A DNA stretch of 64,000 nt from Ctena decussata (Eukaryota; Mollusca; Bivalvia; Lucinida; Lucinidae): positions 96,146,979 through 96,210,978 of the forward strand of contig OZ022501.1 in assembly GCA_963989385.1 (NCBI GenBank). The letters run 5' to 3'. The first letter of the stretch is position 1. Every line of letters starts with the position of its first letter. The notes beneath the pieces are model-generated. The model did not search any database, was not told where the DNA came from, and was given only the letters and a program-made list of their open reading frames with translations. Below are positions 21,882 to 33,324 of this stretch, piece after piece. A program made the translations under genes and the position numbers.

Positions 21882-24150
21882 AATGTCATTCCCAGCCAAT
21901 GGGGTTTGAAATGTCAGGGAATGATGATTCCTGGTACGCCTATTTGGGGGAACAAGGTCATTTATGGGTATACTGGCTGCACCCCTCAGACCTTTGTAAA
22001 GCATTATAAGTCTACTATCTTTCCTTCTCTTTTTTAGGGATTCCCACTTAAGTTTCTCCAGAATGCCAGTCATACTCCCAGTTTCATATGTGTAATTTCC
22101 CGTTACAAATCTAGCTGCCCTTTTCTGCACCTTCTCAAGTTCATCTTGAAGAAGTATACTTTGAGGGTCCCAAACTGAACTGCCATACTCCAGGACTGGA
22201 CGCACCAGTCCCTTGTATGCTGACTCCTTAACATCTTGTGGACATGCTGCCAAGTTACGTCTGAGGAAGCCGAGGGTCCTATTAGCCTTTGTGCAAATAT
22301 TACTGACATGTGTGTTCCATTTCAAATCATTGGCAATGGTTATGCCGAGATACTTGATAGTTTCTACATTACTGAGGACCGTTCCCTCTAAGGTATAGGA
22401 AGCATTGATCTTCTTGATCCGTTTCCTTGTAATTTGCATTATATTGCATTTAACAGGTTGAAATCTCATGCCCCAACTCCTTGCCCAACAACCTAAATGA
22501 TCTATATCCTCCTGAAGTTTCACAGTGTCTTCAATATCTCTGATTTCACGATAGCAAACACAGTCGTCAGCGAAAAGTCTTAATTCCGAGTCAATATTTT
22601 CTGTTATATCGTTAATGTATAACGAGAACAACAATGGTCCAAGCACAGTGCCCTGGGGGACACCTGACAAAACCGGGGCCCAATCCGACTTAACTCCATT
22701 TACCACCACACGCTGCTGCCTGTAACAGAGAAAAGAATCTATCCATTTCAGAGTCTTCCCACCAATACCATAGCCGTATAGCTTACATTTAAGTAATTCA
22801 TGAGGGGGAGTGTCAAAAGCTTTCTCGAAGTCCAAGATAAAAGTGTCAACCTGACCGCCCTTATCCAAGATTTTAGCCCAGTCATTTATAACCGTGATCA
22901 ATTGAGTTTCACAGCTATGTTTCTTACGGAAAGCATGTTGTCTGTCTGACAAAAGTTTATGTTCATCCAAATGTGCCATAATATTAGAGCAGACAATGTG
23001 TTCGAGCAACTTGCATGGTACACAAGTTAGAGAAACCGGTCGGTAATTGCAAGCCAAAGACCTATCTCCTTTTTTGAAGAGTGGGCATATATTTGCAAGA
23101 GACCATTCCTTGGGGATTTCACCCGAGTCAATAGATTGTTGGAAGAGATGAGCGAACATTGGGCCTAATTCAGATGCTAGTTCTTTTAAGACTCTGGGAT
23201 GCAATTCATCAGGTCCTAAAGCTTTCGATGGGTTCAAGCCCTTAAGAAGTTTCGTTACACCTTCTGTCGAAACATGAATGTCCACCATGAAAGGAGCCGA
23301 GCGATTAGGAAGGGGGACTTGGGTGTGCTCACTTTTGTTAAACACATCCGAAAACTGACCGTTAAATTCCAACTCTGACTCGGCAATACCACCACCATTT
23401 CTCTTCTTTAGGGGTGGGATACCTTGAGTATCTTTCTTTTGACTATTAATGTACCTGTAGAAGTCTCTGGGATTAGCCTTTATGTCACCAACCAAGTTAT
23501 TGACATACAAATCATGTTGCTCTTTCACATCAGCTTTAATTTCCCTTCTCAAAGATTCAAATTTTGACCTAAGTTTGCTACTGCCAGTCTTTTTGGCCTT
23601 CGCATGTGTCTTATTTCTTCTACGAATCTGCCTTCTTATCTCAGGGGTTATCCAAGGAACAGAAGAGGTTGACCTACTGGTTTTTGAGGGGATATGCTTT
23701 TCAGCAGACTCCTGAATAAAGGAGGTTATCAAGTCAAAGTTTTCCTGAACTGAGCGATTGTCCGAGTAACCATTGAAGTATCTATGTTTTGCAAAGTCTG
23801 ACGCTTCTTTCCTCATTGATTCAAAATCTCCCTTTTGGTACAAAAACACTTTCCTCCGAGGTTTCTTTTTTGGGGGGACATAAATTTTCAATGTTCCTGA
23901 TATCACATCATGATCACTAAGTTTGTCCGGGGAATGTAGTTCTTGAAACTGACCAGGAAGCGAAGTGAGAATTAAATCCAATGTGTTTTTCTCCCGAGTC
24001 GGGAAATTCACCAGTTGTTCTAAACCATGGTCATTCATGACATCAATCAACATTTGTCCCTCTGACTGACTTAACACTGATCCTGACTTATTAAGTCGGT
24101 CTGGCCAAGCAATATCTTTGAAGTTGAAATCCCCTAGTACGTGAACTGTG
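21804..24150 (-). CDS. LINE pol, 3' part: endonuclease end, reverse transcriptase
   Basis: The 757-residue frame (24077 down to 21804) continues upstream in frame to about 24150 (GDFNFKDIAWP, endonuclease). It carries the endonuclease SDHD motif at 54-57 and a CR1-type RT: YRPVSLTCVPCKLLEH (~345-360), ILDFEKAFD (~414-422), SGVPQGTVLGPLLF (~471-484) and catalytic FADD at 502-505. It copies element RNA at the nicked target. The last ~25 residues (from about KKVVLDIP) are read through into the palindrome arm, so the native C-terminus and 3' UTR are missing. One frameshift near 24145 separates it from the upstream frame. Confidence 0.9.
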
Positions 24151-25305
24151 CTTTATCCTAATATGATCTAACTGGTCACGAAACAGTTGAAATTCCTCAC
24201 TTGAGCCACCAGGCTGACGATACCAACTTGCTACATAATGGGAAGTTTTGTTTGCCAAAAGTTTAACCCAAACTGATTCTGAGTCGTTTTCTATTTCTGA
24301 CAAGGGCATGTGCGGAATGTCCTTATGAATGAGAAGCATCACTCCGCCACCATGAAGGTTTCTGTCCTTCCTGAATACATTATAGGGGAATGTTTCAGGG
24401 AACAATTCCGAAGTTGCAACCGAACTGTCAATTTTTGTTTCTTGAATAGCCACAACCTGAGGTTGGTGGACATCAAGGAAAGCTAATAAATCCAATTTCT
24501 TACCCCTAATACTGTTTATGTTCAAACTAACAAGTTTCAAACCGCCAAGAGTCTTGCCATTTAAATTTGACTCATTTGAACTGCTTGATGAAAGCTTAAC
24601 ATTCTTATCCTTTGACAGTGGATTAAATCGATTCTCAGTCACTAGATTCAACTGATCATCGAAAAAGGAGTCCGAGAAGTTGGAAAATTCACATTTTGGA
24701 CAAATCCATGTGCACCCAGAAGTCAATACATTTTCATAATCAGTGTCCGAAATAAAAGAGCATTCATTGTGAAGCCACAGTTCACAACCATCGCATTGAA
24801 CTGCCTTATGACCATTGAGAACCGCACGACTGCACAGGCCGCAATCCGCCTTGCAGCTTGTGCAATACCAATCACTACTGCCAGTCTCAATCGCTAACAG
24901 CTCATCATCTCCCAGATTTGAACATTTTGCATGAAAACGTTTTTCGCAATCAGTGCATTCAATCATTTTGTCCGATAATTTGCACATATTTTTGCACAAA
25001 CCACACTTAGACCTGGGACCTGGGTTTGTTTCGATGTCCCCAGCCAGGATAATCAAAAGAGCTAGGTTAGTGCCTTTGGATGAGGAAAAGCATCTTAACC
25101 TCTCTAAAGTTCTACAATTTCCAATTTTCCTTATGATAGTGAAACACTGCGTAGATCTGTCCGCAGACACATTGCTGCCAATCCTGCATTCCAAGTTTGG
25201 GTCCGGAGAGTCTGAACCTTGAATTGACCATTTCCATAGAATAAAACCAATAACTACCACCACTGGAAACATTAATGGGGGCCTTCTAACATGCAATTTA
25301 GACAT
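24091..25305 (-). CDS. LINE 5' ORF: 2A peptide, PHD-type fingers, endonuclease N-terminus
   Basis: A 404-codon frame from ATG 25305. Residues 11-25 are hydrophobic. Residues 89-97 read GDIETNPGP, the ribosome-skipping 2A motif. Two Cys/His clusters follow (~101-150 CGLC..CTDCEKRFHAKC..WYCTSC and ~153-205 CGLC..CDGCELWLHNEC..WICPKC), PHD-like fingers. From ~255 it is an APE-type endonuclease: LVSLNINSIRG (Asn), IQETK (catalytic Glu), GGGVMLLI. After YVASWYRQPGG the frame shifts and ends in a nonsense tail; the true continuation is the next frame. 2A would release an N-terminal peptide from the finger/EN/RT protein. Confidence 0.9.
   Translation of the reverse strand: MSKLHVRRPPLMFPVVVVIGFILWKWSIQGSDSPDPNLECRIGSNVSADRSTQCFTIIRKIGNCRTLERLRCFSSSKGTNLALLIILAGDIETNPGPRSKCGLCKNMCKLSDKMIECTDCEKRFHAKCSNLGDDELLAIETGSSDWYCTSCKADCGLCSRAVLNGHKAVQCDGCELWLHNECSFISDTDYENVLTSGCTWICPKCEFSNFSDSFFDDQLNLVTENRFNPLSKDKNVKLSSSSSNESNLNGKTLGGLKLVSLNINSIRGKKLDLLAFLDVHQPQVVAIQETKIDSSVATSELFPETFPYNVFRKDRNLHGGGVMLLIHKDIPHMPLSEIENDSESVWVKLLANKTSHYVASWYRQPGGSSEEFQLFRDQLDHIRIKHSSRTRGFQLQRYCLARPT
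25015..25041 (-). other. 2A ribosome-skipping motif
   Basis: Codons for GDIETNPGP, matching the D-(V/I)-E-x-N-P-G-P consensus, preceded by the hydrophobic LALLIILA stretch typical of 2A. 2A-like sequences are documented in APE-type non-LTR retrotransposons of invertebrates. Skipping would occur between G96 and P97. Confidence 0.9.
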
Positions 25306-25672
25306 TTCCTACTGTTGTTGATCCTACTTGGCAAGAGGAGAGTTTGCAAAATGAGAATATCAAACACCGAACTGGACGGCAGTGCTTCACAAGTGGCAGC
25401 TCAATTACTAAACATCAAGTTCCACTCTACAGTACAGTCGGTGTGAAAAAACTCTACCCCTTCCAAGTATTAGATACTAATTTCAAAAAAAGACCAGCAA
25501 CAATCCTGATTCTGAACTTGCGAGACAACAGAGCACTGACAGTTACAAAGAGCTAGTCAGATACTCTGCCCTAATTTTTGTTAAACAAAGGATTCTGAAC
25601 TTTACCCCACCCACTGGATGTAGTGAATGGCGGGAACAAGTGTCAACAAAGTTTTACAGAAAACGAAAGCAA

Positions 25673-26098
25673 AAAAGGACTTACCCCACCGAAAAGGACC
25701 GAAAAGAACTTTCGGGCACCGAAAAGGACTTTTATTTGCCATTAAATGCCATATTTTAGAATTTTTTAATATCATCATGATATTAATCAGCGCTTGAATA
25801 ATAATTTTATGAATTGTAGAATCTTCATTCTAAAAATTCACCCAAAATATTACAGCACCGAAAAGGACTCCACTGCTTGCCATGTGCCGAAAAGGACATC
25901 GCAAATGCCGAATTTCGGGCACCGAAAAGGGCGTTTTTCACTTGATATTCTAGAAATTGTTTTTGTAAATAAAATATTTTAACCCCTATATATTTTTTCA
26001 AACGATTTTAGAGCATAAAATGGCATTTAGAAAGTCCTTTTCGGTGCCCAAAAGTTCTTTTCGGTCCTTTTCGGTGGCAAAAGTTCTTTTCTGTCTTT
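25673..26098. mobile_element. Foldback MITE with CACCGAAAAGGAC motifs
   Basis: Left arm ~25685-25735 and inverted right arm ~26025-26085 share CCACCGAAAAGGACCGAAAA, GGGCACCGAAAAGGACTTT and ATGCCAT. Further copies of the 'ACCGAAAAGGAC' motif stand in the centre (25855-25930). No coding content. Confidence 0.75.
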
Positions 26099-26106
26099 AG
26101 TAGGAC

Positions 26107-26160
26107 CCGTTCAGAAATATTTCTAAGCTAGAACTTCAAGCTTCTGTGCTCAGTGTTTCA
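26107..26160. repeat. Dispersed segment shared with 8857-8893
   Basis: 'AGAAATATTTCTAAGCTAGA' plus 'ACTTCAAGCT' recurs here and at 8857. Immediately before it CTGTCTTTAGTAGGACC is the inverse of GGTCCTACTAAAGACAG at 8946-8962. The two loci share two blocks in different arrangements. Confidence 0.7.
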
Positions 26161-26243
26161 CAACCCCCACTGGCTCTGCAAGAACGGGTATCATGCGGCT
26201 GAGTGTTTCATTTGATTGTATTGTTTTCCCATCTGATACCGTG

Positions 26244-26830
26244 GCCATGGCCTCACGATGTAAAAGGAAGTCGTAAAGCTACCCATCAACTGACTCAGCT
26301 TACAGGCCCTGATAGCTCCGTGGTAGAGCATCCGCTTCGGGAACGGGAGGTCGAGAGTTTGATTCCCGGCCGCGCAATACCAAAGGCATAAAAAAACTGC
26401 TACTGTGAGCTCCCTTGGCTGACGCTCTCCAATAAAGGCTAGTCTTAGGAAGATAAAATTAAGTCATCAGGTAGGTATAATTTGTTAGTGACATCCTTGT
26501 TTGTCGCAATAAAAGCTCTACAGAGCTAATGTTGTCTGTTCCTACCCACAAGAATGACAAGACATAACCACACCCGCGCTCTGCGACCTCCCGGTCCGCT
26601 TTGGGACCGGGAGGTCGTGGGTTCGAATCCCGGCCGCGCCATACCAAAGGCGTTATAAATGGTACTAGGAGCTCCCTTGGCTGACGCTCGCCTATAAAGG
26701 GTAGTCCTAGGAAGATAAAGTTAAGTCATCAGGTAAGTATAAATTGTTACTGGATACCTTGTTTGTCGCAATAAAAGCTCTACAGAGCTTATGTTGTCTG
26801 TTTCTAATATGCGACGTTAAATAAAGCTTC
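26244..26830 (+). mobile_element. Two tandem tRNA-Pro-derived SINEs
   Basis: Copy A (26244-26570) has a degenerate tRNA-like head at 26305-26375, with A box 'GATAGCTCCGTGGTAGAGC', an anticodon loop TTCGGGA (CGG, Pro) and B box 'GAGAGTTTGATTCCC'. Copy B begins within the head near 26575, with loop TTTGGGA (TGG, Pro) and B box 'GTGGGTTCGAATCCC'. Both share the body 'GAGCTCCCTTGGCTGACGCT' through 'AATAAAAGCTCTACAGAGCT'. Copy B ends near 'GACGTTAAATAAAG', so it is probably the complete SINE 3' end. Confidence 0.8.
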
Positions 26831-27168
26831 TTTATCTTCTATCTTTTTTATCTGCGTCAAACACACAAATCACAAATCTTTTATTTTTTTTTTATAGATA
26901 TTCCTTTTTGGCTTGCGGCCCAAAGGCCGCAAGCCATATAGATTGGAAAGCTCGTTCCGGTTTGAGACTGCATTTGTTCATGTTTTTCTTCACAAATACG
27001 AATGTTTCATCGCAACAAGCGGAGAACCCGTCCAACTTTGTCTATTTATATCCATGTCTGGTTTACCGCATCTAATAAAAATAACAGCTGGAATTTTGTT
27101 CTATTTTTGGTCGCATTGTCGCCAACGGCCGGCACTTTCCGTACACATGACGCTTATCGAACAAGTAT

Positions 27169-29763
27169 TACCCTTACCAAAAAAACAGGCCTCTGGCGAA
27201 GTCTGCGGCAACCCTACGGCAGGCTTGCGGCTGCTTTGCCGCAGACACTGCAGCAAGGTTGCGGCAGTGTATTTTTAACATGCAAATGAAGATTGCTGCA
27301 AGCTTACTGCATGGTTGCCGCAACTTTGCGGCAAGATGATTTATGCATATGGGCCACTGGCAATGTTCCGGCACAGGGCATCTCTCCATATTTGGTTTTG
27401 GCAAGGTTGCGGCACACCAGTCGGTTCATGAATATTCATTAAAATCTTTTTGGCTAGCATGCGGCGAACTTTGCCGAAACATTGCCACTCCATATATGGA
27501 AAATGGTGGTTATGAATATTCATAAAATATATTTTGGCAGACCTCTGGCAAGCTCTGTGAGAGCGCTGCCATACCATATATGGTCAAAAACATTCTATGA
27601 ATATTCATATAAATATTTTTCAGCAAGCCTTCGGCAAGCTTTGCAAAAGATTCCTCTGGTTATTGGTTAAAAGCAGTTCATAAATAATTATTTGGGGTTA
27701 AGGCTATTTTCATTTTCCCTCATTTATTGTTTTCCCTCTTAATTGTATTTGATGACTTATTGCATATGTATATGTGATGATATCTGTTGGTATATATCTT
27801 ATGACATATCTCACATAAAATATCTAAAATTCGAAATGAGATATCTTGTAAAAATATTTGAGTTCTTTTACAATATAAATCATATAATTTTCATATATTA
27901 GATATCTTATATACTTTTTATATAATATATAACTTATAATATTCATATATATCTTTTATATCTTATATGAAATATAAGATATCTACTATAGCATTTTAGA
28001 TTATAAGATATCAATATATAAGATATCTTAAATGTTAAAACAATGATAAACAGTAAGGAGGCATGCCATAAAAAATGTCCTGATATCCAGAATTTCTGGT
28101 GGAACACAAGTGAAAAACTACCAAATGTTCACGCTAAACTGACTTACAGCAAGTGGCCCAAGAGAAGAGGGGGCCTCGCTATCAGTGGGTTTAGAACTGG
28201 AATGCAAAGCTAGCAGTCAAGGCTCGATTCCAGCTAAAGGGGGAAATCTTTTCAATCACAAAAAAGGTTCCACTGCGCACAGTATTTTATTATCATCCTT
28301 TCAATCCCTCGATATGACTCAAATACTGTTGGAAGGACTATAAACCCGCAAAACTGACCATCCAGAACAAGAGAAAAAAAGTATTTGCTCAGTCCAGGAC
28401 TCCTCCAGATATAACGTTACTCTAAATGTATGGGAAAGATATGCCTTGGTAAACAGTGCAGAGCCCCATCTCAGGCTGCTGACATTAGAGGATCAGTGTA
28501 GTTAGTGCATATAGAAGATGAACTGTTTGCCATTCAGTTACTAGTAACATTAACATGTTCTCTTCAAATCTCATGGAATATGCATGAATAATAAAAGCTG
28601 CAGCTTGCATATCATTAAATTTTAGCATATTTTAAAATGATACAAATAAAAATAAGACTTACCAATCAACTCACTGAAAAGTTTCATCAGAATATTGCTT
28701 ATCAGAACACAATTTTAATATTCCAAGGACAAGAAATCAGATCATGGTCACTGTATATCACTCTCTAAAAATCTGAATGGTAGCACAATATGCACAAATC
28801 AATTAGTGTTAATGACCCTAGCTGCCTTTCCCATATGGTGATTGGTCATATTACATCATACAGTGGCTGGACTATGAACCCCTGGAGATTTATTCCTTGT
28901 CTTATCAGTAACAAATTGTGCATGTAAAATTGAACACACCTGCTGCTTTCCAGTTTAGAACTACATATAGACAAGAGTTAAAAACCAAAATAAATAAATA
29001 AAACAAACAATAAGAGAAATATATGATAAAATAAAAAAATGATAATTTAGAATAACATACCAACAGTTACTGTGGAAAAAAATCTACAACTCCGAATAAG
29101 TACTTAAATTATAGGCATGTTACAGGTATAATTCAGAAATCCGAACGACTTTTTTAAAATGTTTATAAACTTTTGGAGCATTGTAGATGGCCTACAGCTT
29201 TAAACTCTTAGTCAAATACGTACAGTAACATGTGAGTTGTACACAGACATTTCTAACTTAAACATAGAGTACAAAATGACCCCACATTCCAAACTGTAAG
29301 TGCAACATGGGTAGTTTTAGTTACTCATTATGTTTGTTTAAAAAAATTACAATTTAGCTTTGACTTTTTGGCAGACTAAAGTTTGGTTGTTTTAAAATCA
29401 GTTACAGCAATGTCAAACTAAATTTGTTCTGAGTTTCTGGCGAAGCTGTGGCACTTTGATAATCATAGTATAAGTTTATGGCGAAGTTTTGGTTAACTTC
29501 ATGCCAAATTCTAAGTTTGTGGCATAGTTTTGGTAAGGTTAAGGAGAAAGTTTAAGTTTCTGGCAATGCATCAGCAAGGTTTTTGATATTTAATACTCTC
29601 TGGCAATGCAATGGCGAAGTCACCGCTAGTGGCATAGGTGCTTGCCGAAAGCCTGCCTCTAGCGGCGAAGATCGGCACAGATTTCCGGCACAGAATTTCA
29701 TTGCCGCAAGGTTGCAGCAGGACTGCAGCAGCCTTGCGGCAAAGAATCTTTTTGGTAAGGGTA
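27169..29763. mobile_element. 2.6-kb non-autonomous TIR element
   Basis: TACCCTTACCAAAAA (27169-27183) and its inverse TTTTTGGTAAGGGTA (29749-29763) are the ends; TA at both sides could be the duplicated target. Both flanks carry many TTGCGGCAA-type subterminal motifs, e.g. 27200-27265 and 29695-29740, which may be transposase-binding sites. Left subterminal DNA has ~86-bp repeats with ATGAATATTCAT (27427, 27511, 27597). The interior has an AT-rich stretch with repeated GATATCTTA (27760-28040). Frames of up to ~120 codons over the ends are not genes. Confidence 0.65.
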
Positions 29764-30825
29764 GCTTTTCCAAAAAGCTTGCTATTTTTAGCATACGGCG
29801 GCGTTTGGTCGACTTAGGGTATTGTGTAATGTAACTACGTGAAGCAGACACCACGCTCGAGCTGATGCAGCCGTGCAGACTGATCAGGGTCTTTCTTTTA
29901 CGGTATTCATATTCTCCATGATCCAGGAATACGTCATGCTGAGGATGGATTGATCAGACTGCGCTGATGTATGTGGAGATTTGTGTAACTGGAAACCCTG
30001 TCAAAGCAGAAAAAAATCAATGTTCAAATTTATTGTTAAATTCACTTAGCAGGCGCTTCTGAAGATTTTTCCTCATCACTCATCACATTTTACCAAATAA
30101 AGTACCCCATCTATACCTGGGTGTGTGGCTAATATGCACAGTAACCGTGTTAATTTATGCAAAATACGGTAACGCCGGTGTATAAGTAACGTGTATTCAT
30201 TGTAAAGGCCATGTCGATAGTAGCAGCGATGCAATGTACACGATTCAACATCTAATACAATGCCGTTTGACCATTCATGAATAGTATGTCCCGGAAACCT
30301 CTTGTAGGGATACAGGTAACGAAAAGAGTGGACAGTTTCAGAACCGTTGAGATTTTAATCTCTCTGAGGGAGTCATTGACAGTTTTGAGACAATGGATGA
30401 GACACTGGTCTATCTCTCTCTGCCAGAACCGAACCAACACTCGAAACTTTGGAAACATGCCACAACGTCTCGCCATGTCTCCAAAGAAGGCAATGACTAT
30501 GCCTTCAGCTGACAAAGTGATAGCTTCAGTCATTCGGGATTTATAAAGTGTTTGCATGTTAACCACCTGTTTAGGGACAGGTAAATAGTGAGATATGCAA
30601 GGTCAATTACTGAAGCAGTTGAGACAGACAATCAAGGTCCATCGCCGAGAAAAGTTATCAAAGGCGTGTTGTCCATGCATTTCTGTTGATTACTTCCACT
30701 TATATCCACCGTTTATATCTTAAGTAATATGCAACCTTCATGACGCAAATGACCAAGTGGGTTGACGCGTTGTTAAATTTCAAATCATCATCATCATCAA
30801 TTCCCGTTCCGTTGGTATTAACCCA
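29764..30825. other. No recognised gene
   Basis: Two overlapping open frames lie at 30252-30566 (-, 104 codons) and 30277-30546 (+, 89 codons). Neither shows a domain I recognise, and they overlap antisense, so neither is called. Near 30826-30895 'CGGGCACATAACGTCAAAAT' and several GACGTC motifs look like the end of a dispersed GACGTC-rich MITE. Confidence 0.4.
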
Positions 30826-31898
30826 GCGGGCACATAACGTCAAAATGACGTCGATGCGACGTCCTTACATCGCAGAACGACGTCAGTAAAAACTCGGCAA
30901 GCCTTTCCTTTTTTATTTCCCTTAGCTGTGGTACAGTGGAATGCACTGCCAGGCAGGCAGTCATTCAATGCCATAAAGCGAAAAAAAAACATTGTTTTAA
31001 CCTGCTTTTATCTGACTTTCACCACCCTTTTACCATTTTAACACTGTCATCTTTTATTTCAGCACTGCATTGTTTTAGCCTTTCTAACTGCCTTGACGCC
31101 GTGACATTCCTGCACAAAGTCCTCGCGAGGGGGTGTTGCAGGATAGATAGATAGATAGATAGATAGATAGGCCATGGCCTCGCGATGTAAAAGGAAGTTG
31201 TAAAGCTATCCATCAACTGACTCAGCTTACTGGCCCTGATAGCTCCGGGGTAGAGCGTCCGCTTCGGGAACGGGAGGTCGAGAGTTTGAATTCCGGCCGC
31301 GCAATACCAAAGGCATAAAAACTGCTACTGTGAGCTCCCTTGGCTGACGCTCTCCAATAAAGGCTAGTCTTAGGAAGATACAATTAAGTCACCAGGTAGT
31401 TATAATTTGTTAGTGACGACCTTGTTTGTGGCAATAAAAGCTCTACAGAGCTTATGTTGTCTGTTCCTACCCACAAGAATGACAAGACATAACCACACCC
31501 TCGCTCTGCGTCAAATACACAAATCTTTTATTTTTTTTAAATATTCCTTTTTCCCTTAGCTGTGGTACAGTGGAATGCACTGCCTGCTAATGTTGTTCTT
31601 CTGCCTACTCTAGATCACTTTAGAGAGGCAGTCCGGTCTTGTGACCATTCAATGCCAAAAAGCAAAAAAAACGTTTTTTTAACCTGCTTTTATCTGACTT
31701 TCACCACCCTTTTACCATTTTAACACTTTCATCTTTTATTTCAGCACTGCATTCTTTTAGACTTTCTAACTGCCTTGACGCCTAAACATTCCTGCACAAA
31801 ATCCTCGCGAGGGGGTGTGGTTCATCCTTCATGTAAGAGAGCATGAAAAACATACCAAGGTAACGGGTGGGTGGGTGGTGGGGTTATGTTGACAGGTT

Positions 31899-32765
31899 AC
31901 ATTTCCTAAGAGCAGAATTGCGGAAGCGGAACTTGGGAAAGACATTTCACCTACAGCGGAATTGCGGAAGCAGAACTTCAGACACAGATAGTCCCAGAGC
32001 GGAGTTGCGGAACTTGGCGAACTTGAGCGGAGTTGTGGAAGCGGAACTTCGCAAACACTTTATCTCTTGAGCGGAGCTGCGGAAGCGGAACTTCGTGAAC
32101 ACATTACCCCTCGAGCGGAGTTGCAGAAGCGGAACACCGCGAACACATTACCACTTGAGCGGAGTTGCGGAAGCGGATCTTCGTGAACACATTACCCCTT
32201 GAGCGGAGTTATGGAGGCGGAACTTCGCGAACACATTACCCCTTGAGCGGAGTTGCGGAAGCGGAACTTCGTGAACACATTATCTCTTGAGCGGAGCTGC
32301 GGAAGCGGAACTTCGCGAACACATTACCCCTTGAGCGGAGTTGCGGAAGCGGAACTTCAAGAACACATTACCCCTTGAGCGGGGTTGCGGAAGCGGAACT
32401 TCGCGAACACATTACCCCTTGAGCGGAGTTGCGGAAGCGGAACTTCGTGAACACATTACTCCTTGAGCGGAGTTGCTAAAGCGGAACTTCGTGAACACAT
32501 TATCTCTTGAGCTGAGCTGCGCAAGCGGAACTTCACGAACACATTACCCCTTGAGCGGGGTTGCGGAAGCGGAACTTCAAGAACACATAACCCCTTGAGC
32601 GGGGTTGCGGAAGCGGATCTTCGCGAACACATTACCCCTTGAGCGGAGTTGCGGAAGCGGAACTTCGCGAACACATTACCCCTTGAGCGGAGTTGCGGAA
32701 GCGGAACTTCGCGAACACATTACCCCTTAAGCGGAGTTGCGGAAGCGGAACTTAGAGAACACATT
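31899..32765 (+). repeat. 44-bp tandem array, left arm (~20 units)
   Basis: Unit core GCGGAGTTGCGGAAGCGGAA, then CTTCGCGAACACATTACCCC and TTGA. Units near the outer edge are more diverged. It is the inverse of the right array, with a different linker (ACATTACCCCTT against ACAGTCCCTTCT). Confidence 0.9.
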
Positions 32766-32778
32766 ATCGCTTTTTGAT

Positions 32779-33320
32779 GGCAAACTGCTCAGCCTAAGTA
32801 TTTTGAAAAAGTACTGATGATAATTCTAAACTTATGTGGAGCCAGAGGGAACCCAAAGGGCCCCTGACAAACCAGGGCCCCTGACAGACCAGGGCCCCAG
32901 ACCCCTGTGACAAAGCTATCTAGGCGGTTGCCCATCTTTGTGGTAGCACAATGGAGAATGGCAAACTGCTCTGGCTAAGACAGGTAACTTAAAAATGTAC
33001 TGATGATAATTCTACACTAATGCGGAGCCAGAGGGGGCCCGAAGGGCCCCTAATAGATCAGGGCCGCAGGCCCCTGTGACAAAGCTATCTAGGCGGTTGC
33101 CCGTTGGTGTAGCCATCTTTGTGGTAGCGCAATGGAGGATTTTTTTTTAGCTTTAATCCGTTATTGACAAAGCTGGTGTTGTAGTGGCAAACTGCTCAGG
33201 CTAAGACAGGTAACTTGACAAAGTACTGATGATAATTCTACTCTAATGCGGAGCCAGAGGGGGCCCAAAGGGCCCCTGATAGATCAGGGCCACAGGCCCC
33301 TGTGAAAAAGCTATCTAGGC
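32779..33320. repeat. Central spacer with three direct repeats
   Basis: GGCAAACTGCTC starts copies at 32779, 32960 and 33186. Each runs through 'GTACTGATGATAATTCTA', 'GCGGAGCCAGAGGG', a GGGCCC-rich stretch and 'AAGCTATCTAGGC'. The GGGCCCCTGA-rich parts can form local hairpins. Confidence 0.8.
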
Positions 33321-33324
33321 AGTT

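Larger units (their letters stand above)
21882..25550 (-). mobile_element. CR1-like non-LTR retrotransposon, nearly full-length
   Basis: It comprises a 5' UTR (from about 25550), the 2A/PHD/endonuclease frame and the RT frame. Only one frameshift is visible, so the copy is young. The 3' end is lost where the sequence joins the palindrome at 21881; both sides share TGACAT, suggesting a microhomology junction. Confidence 0.85.

Noticed and set aside
21822..23715. Plus-strand ORFs at 21822-22037, 22213-22398 and 23482-23715
   Set aside because: Antisense shadows of the LINE RT on the minus strand.
24080..24160. Programmed frameshift between LINE frames
   Set aside because: The shift lies inside the endonuclease domain, just before GDFNF, where no family uses recoding; a single-base indel is simpler.
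28170..28240. tRNA-like stretch with B-box-like GGCTCGATTCC and a TGCAAA loop
   Set aside because: Acceptor and D stems do not pair properly; at most a decayed tRNA-derived fragment.
30252..30566. 104-codon minus ORF overlapping an 89-codon plus ORF
   Set aside because: Mutually antisense with no recognised family; cannot support either as a gene.
32816..33240. CTGATGA in the foldback spacer repeats as hammerhead core
   Set aside because: No GAAA follows at the right distance and flanks do not pair.
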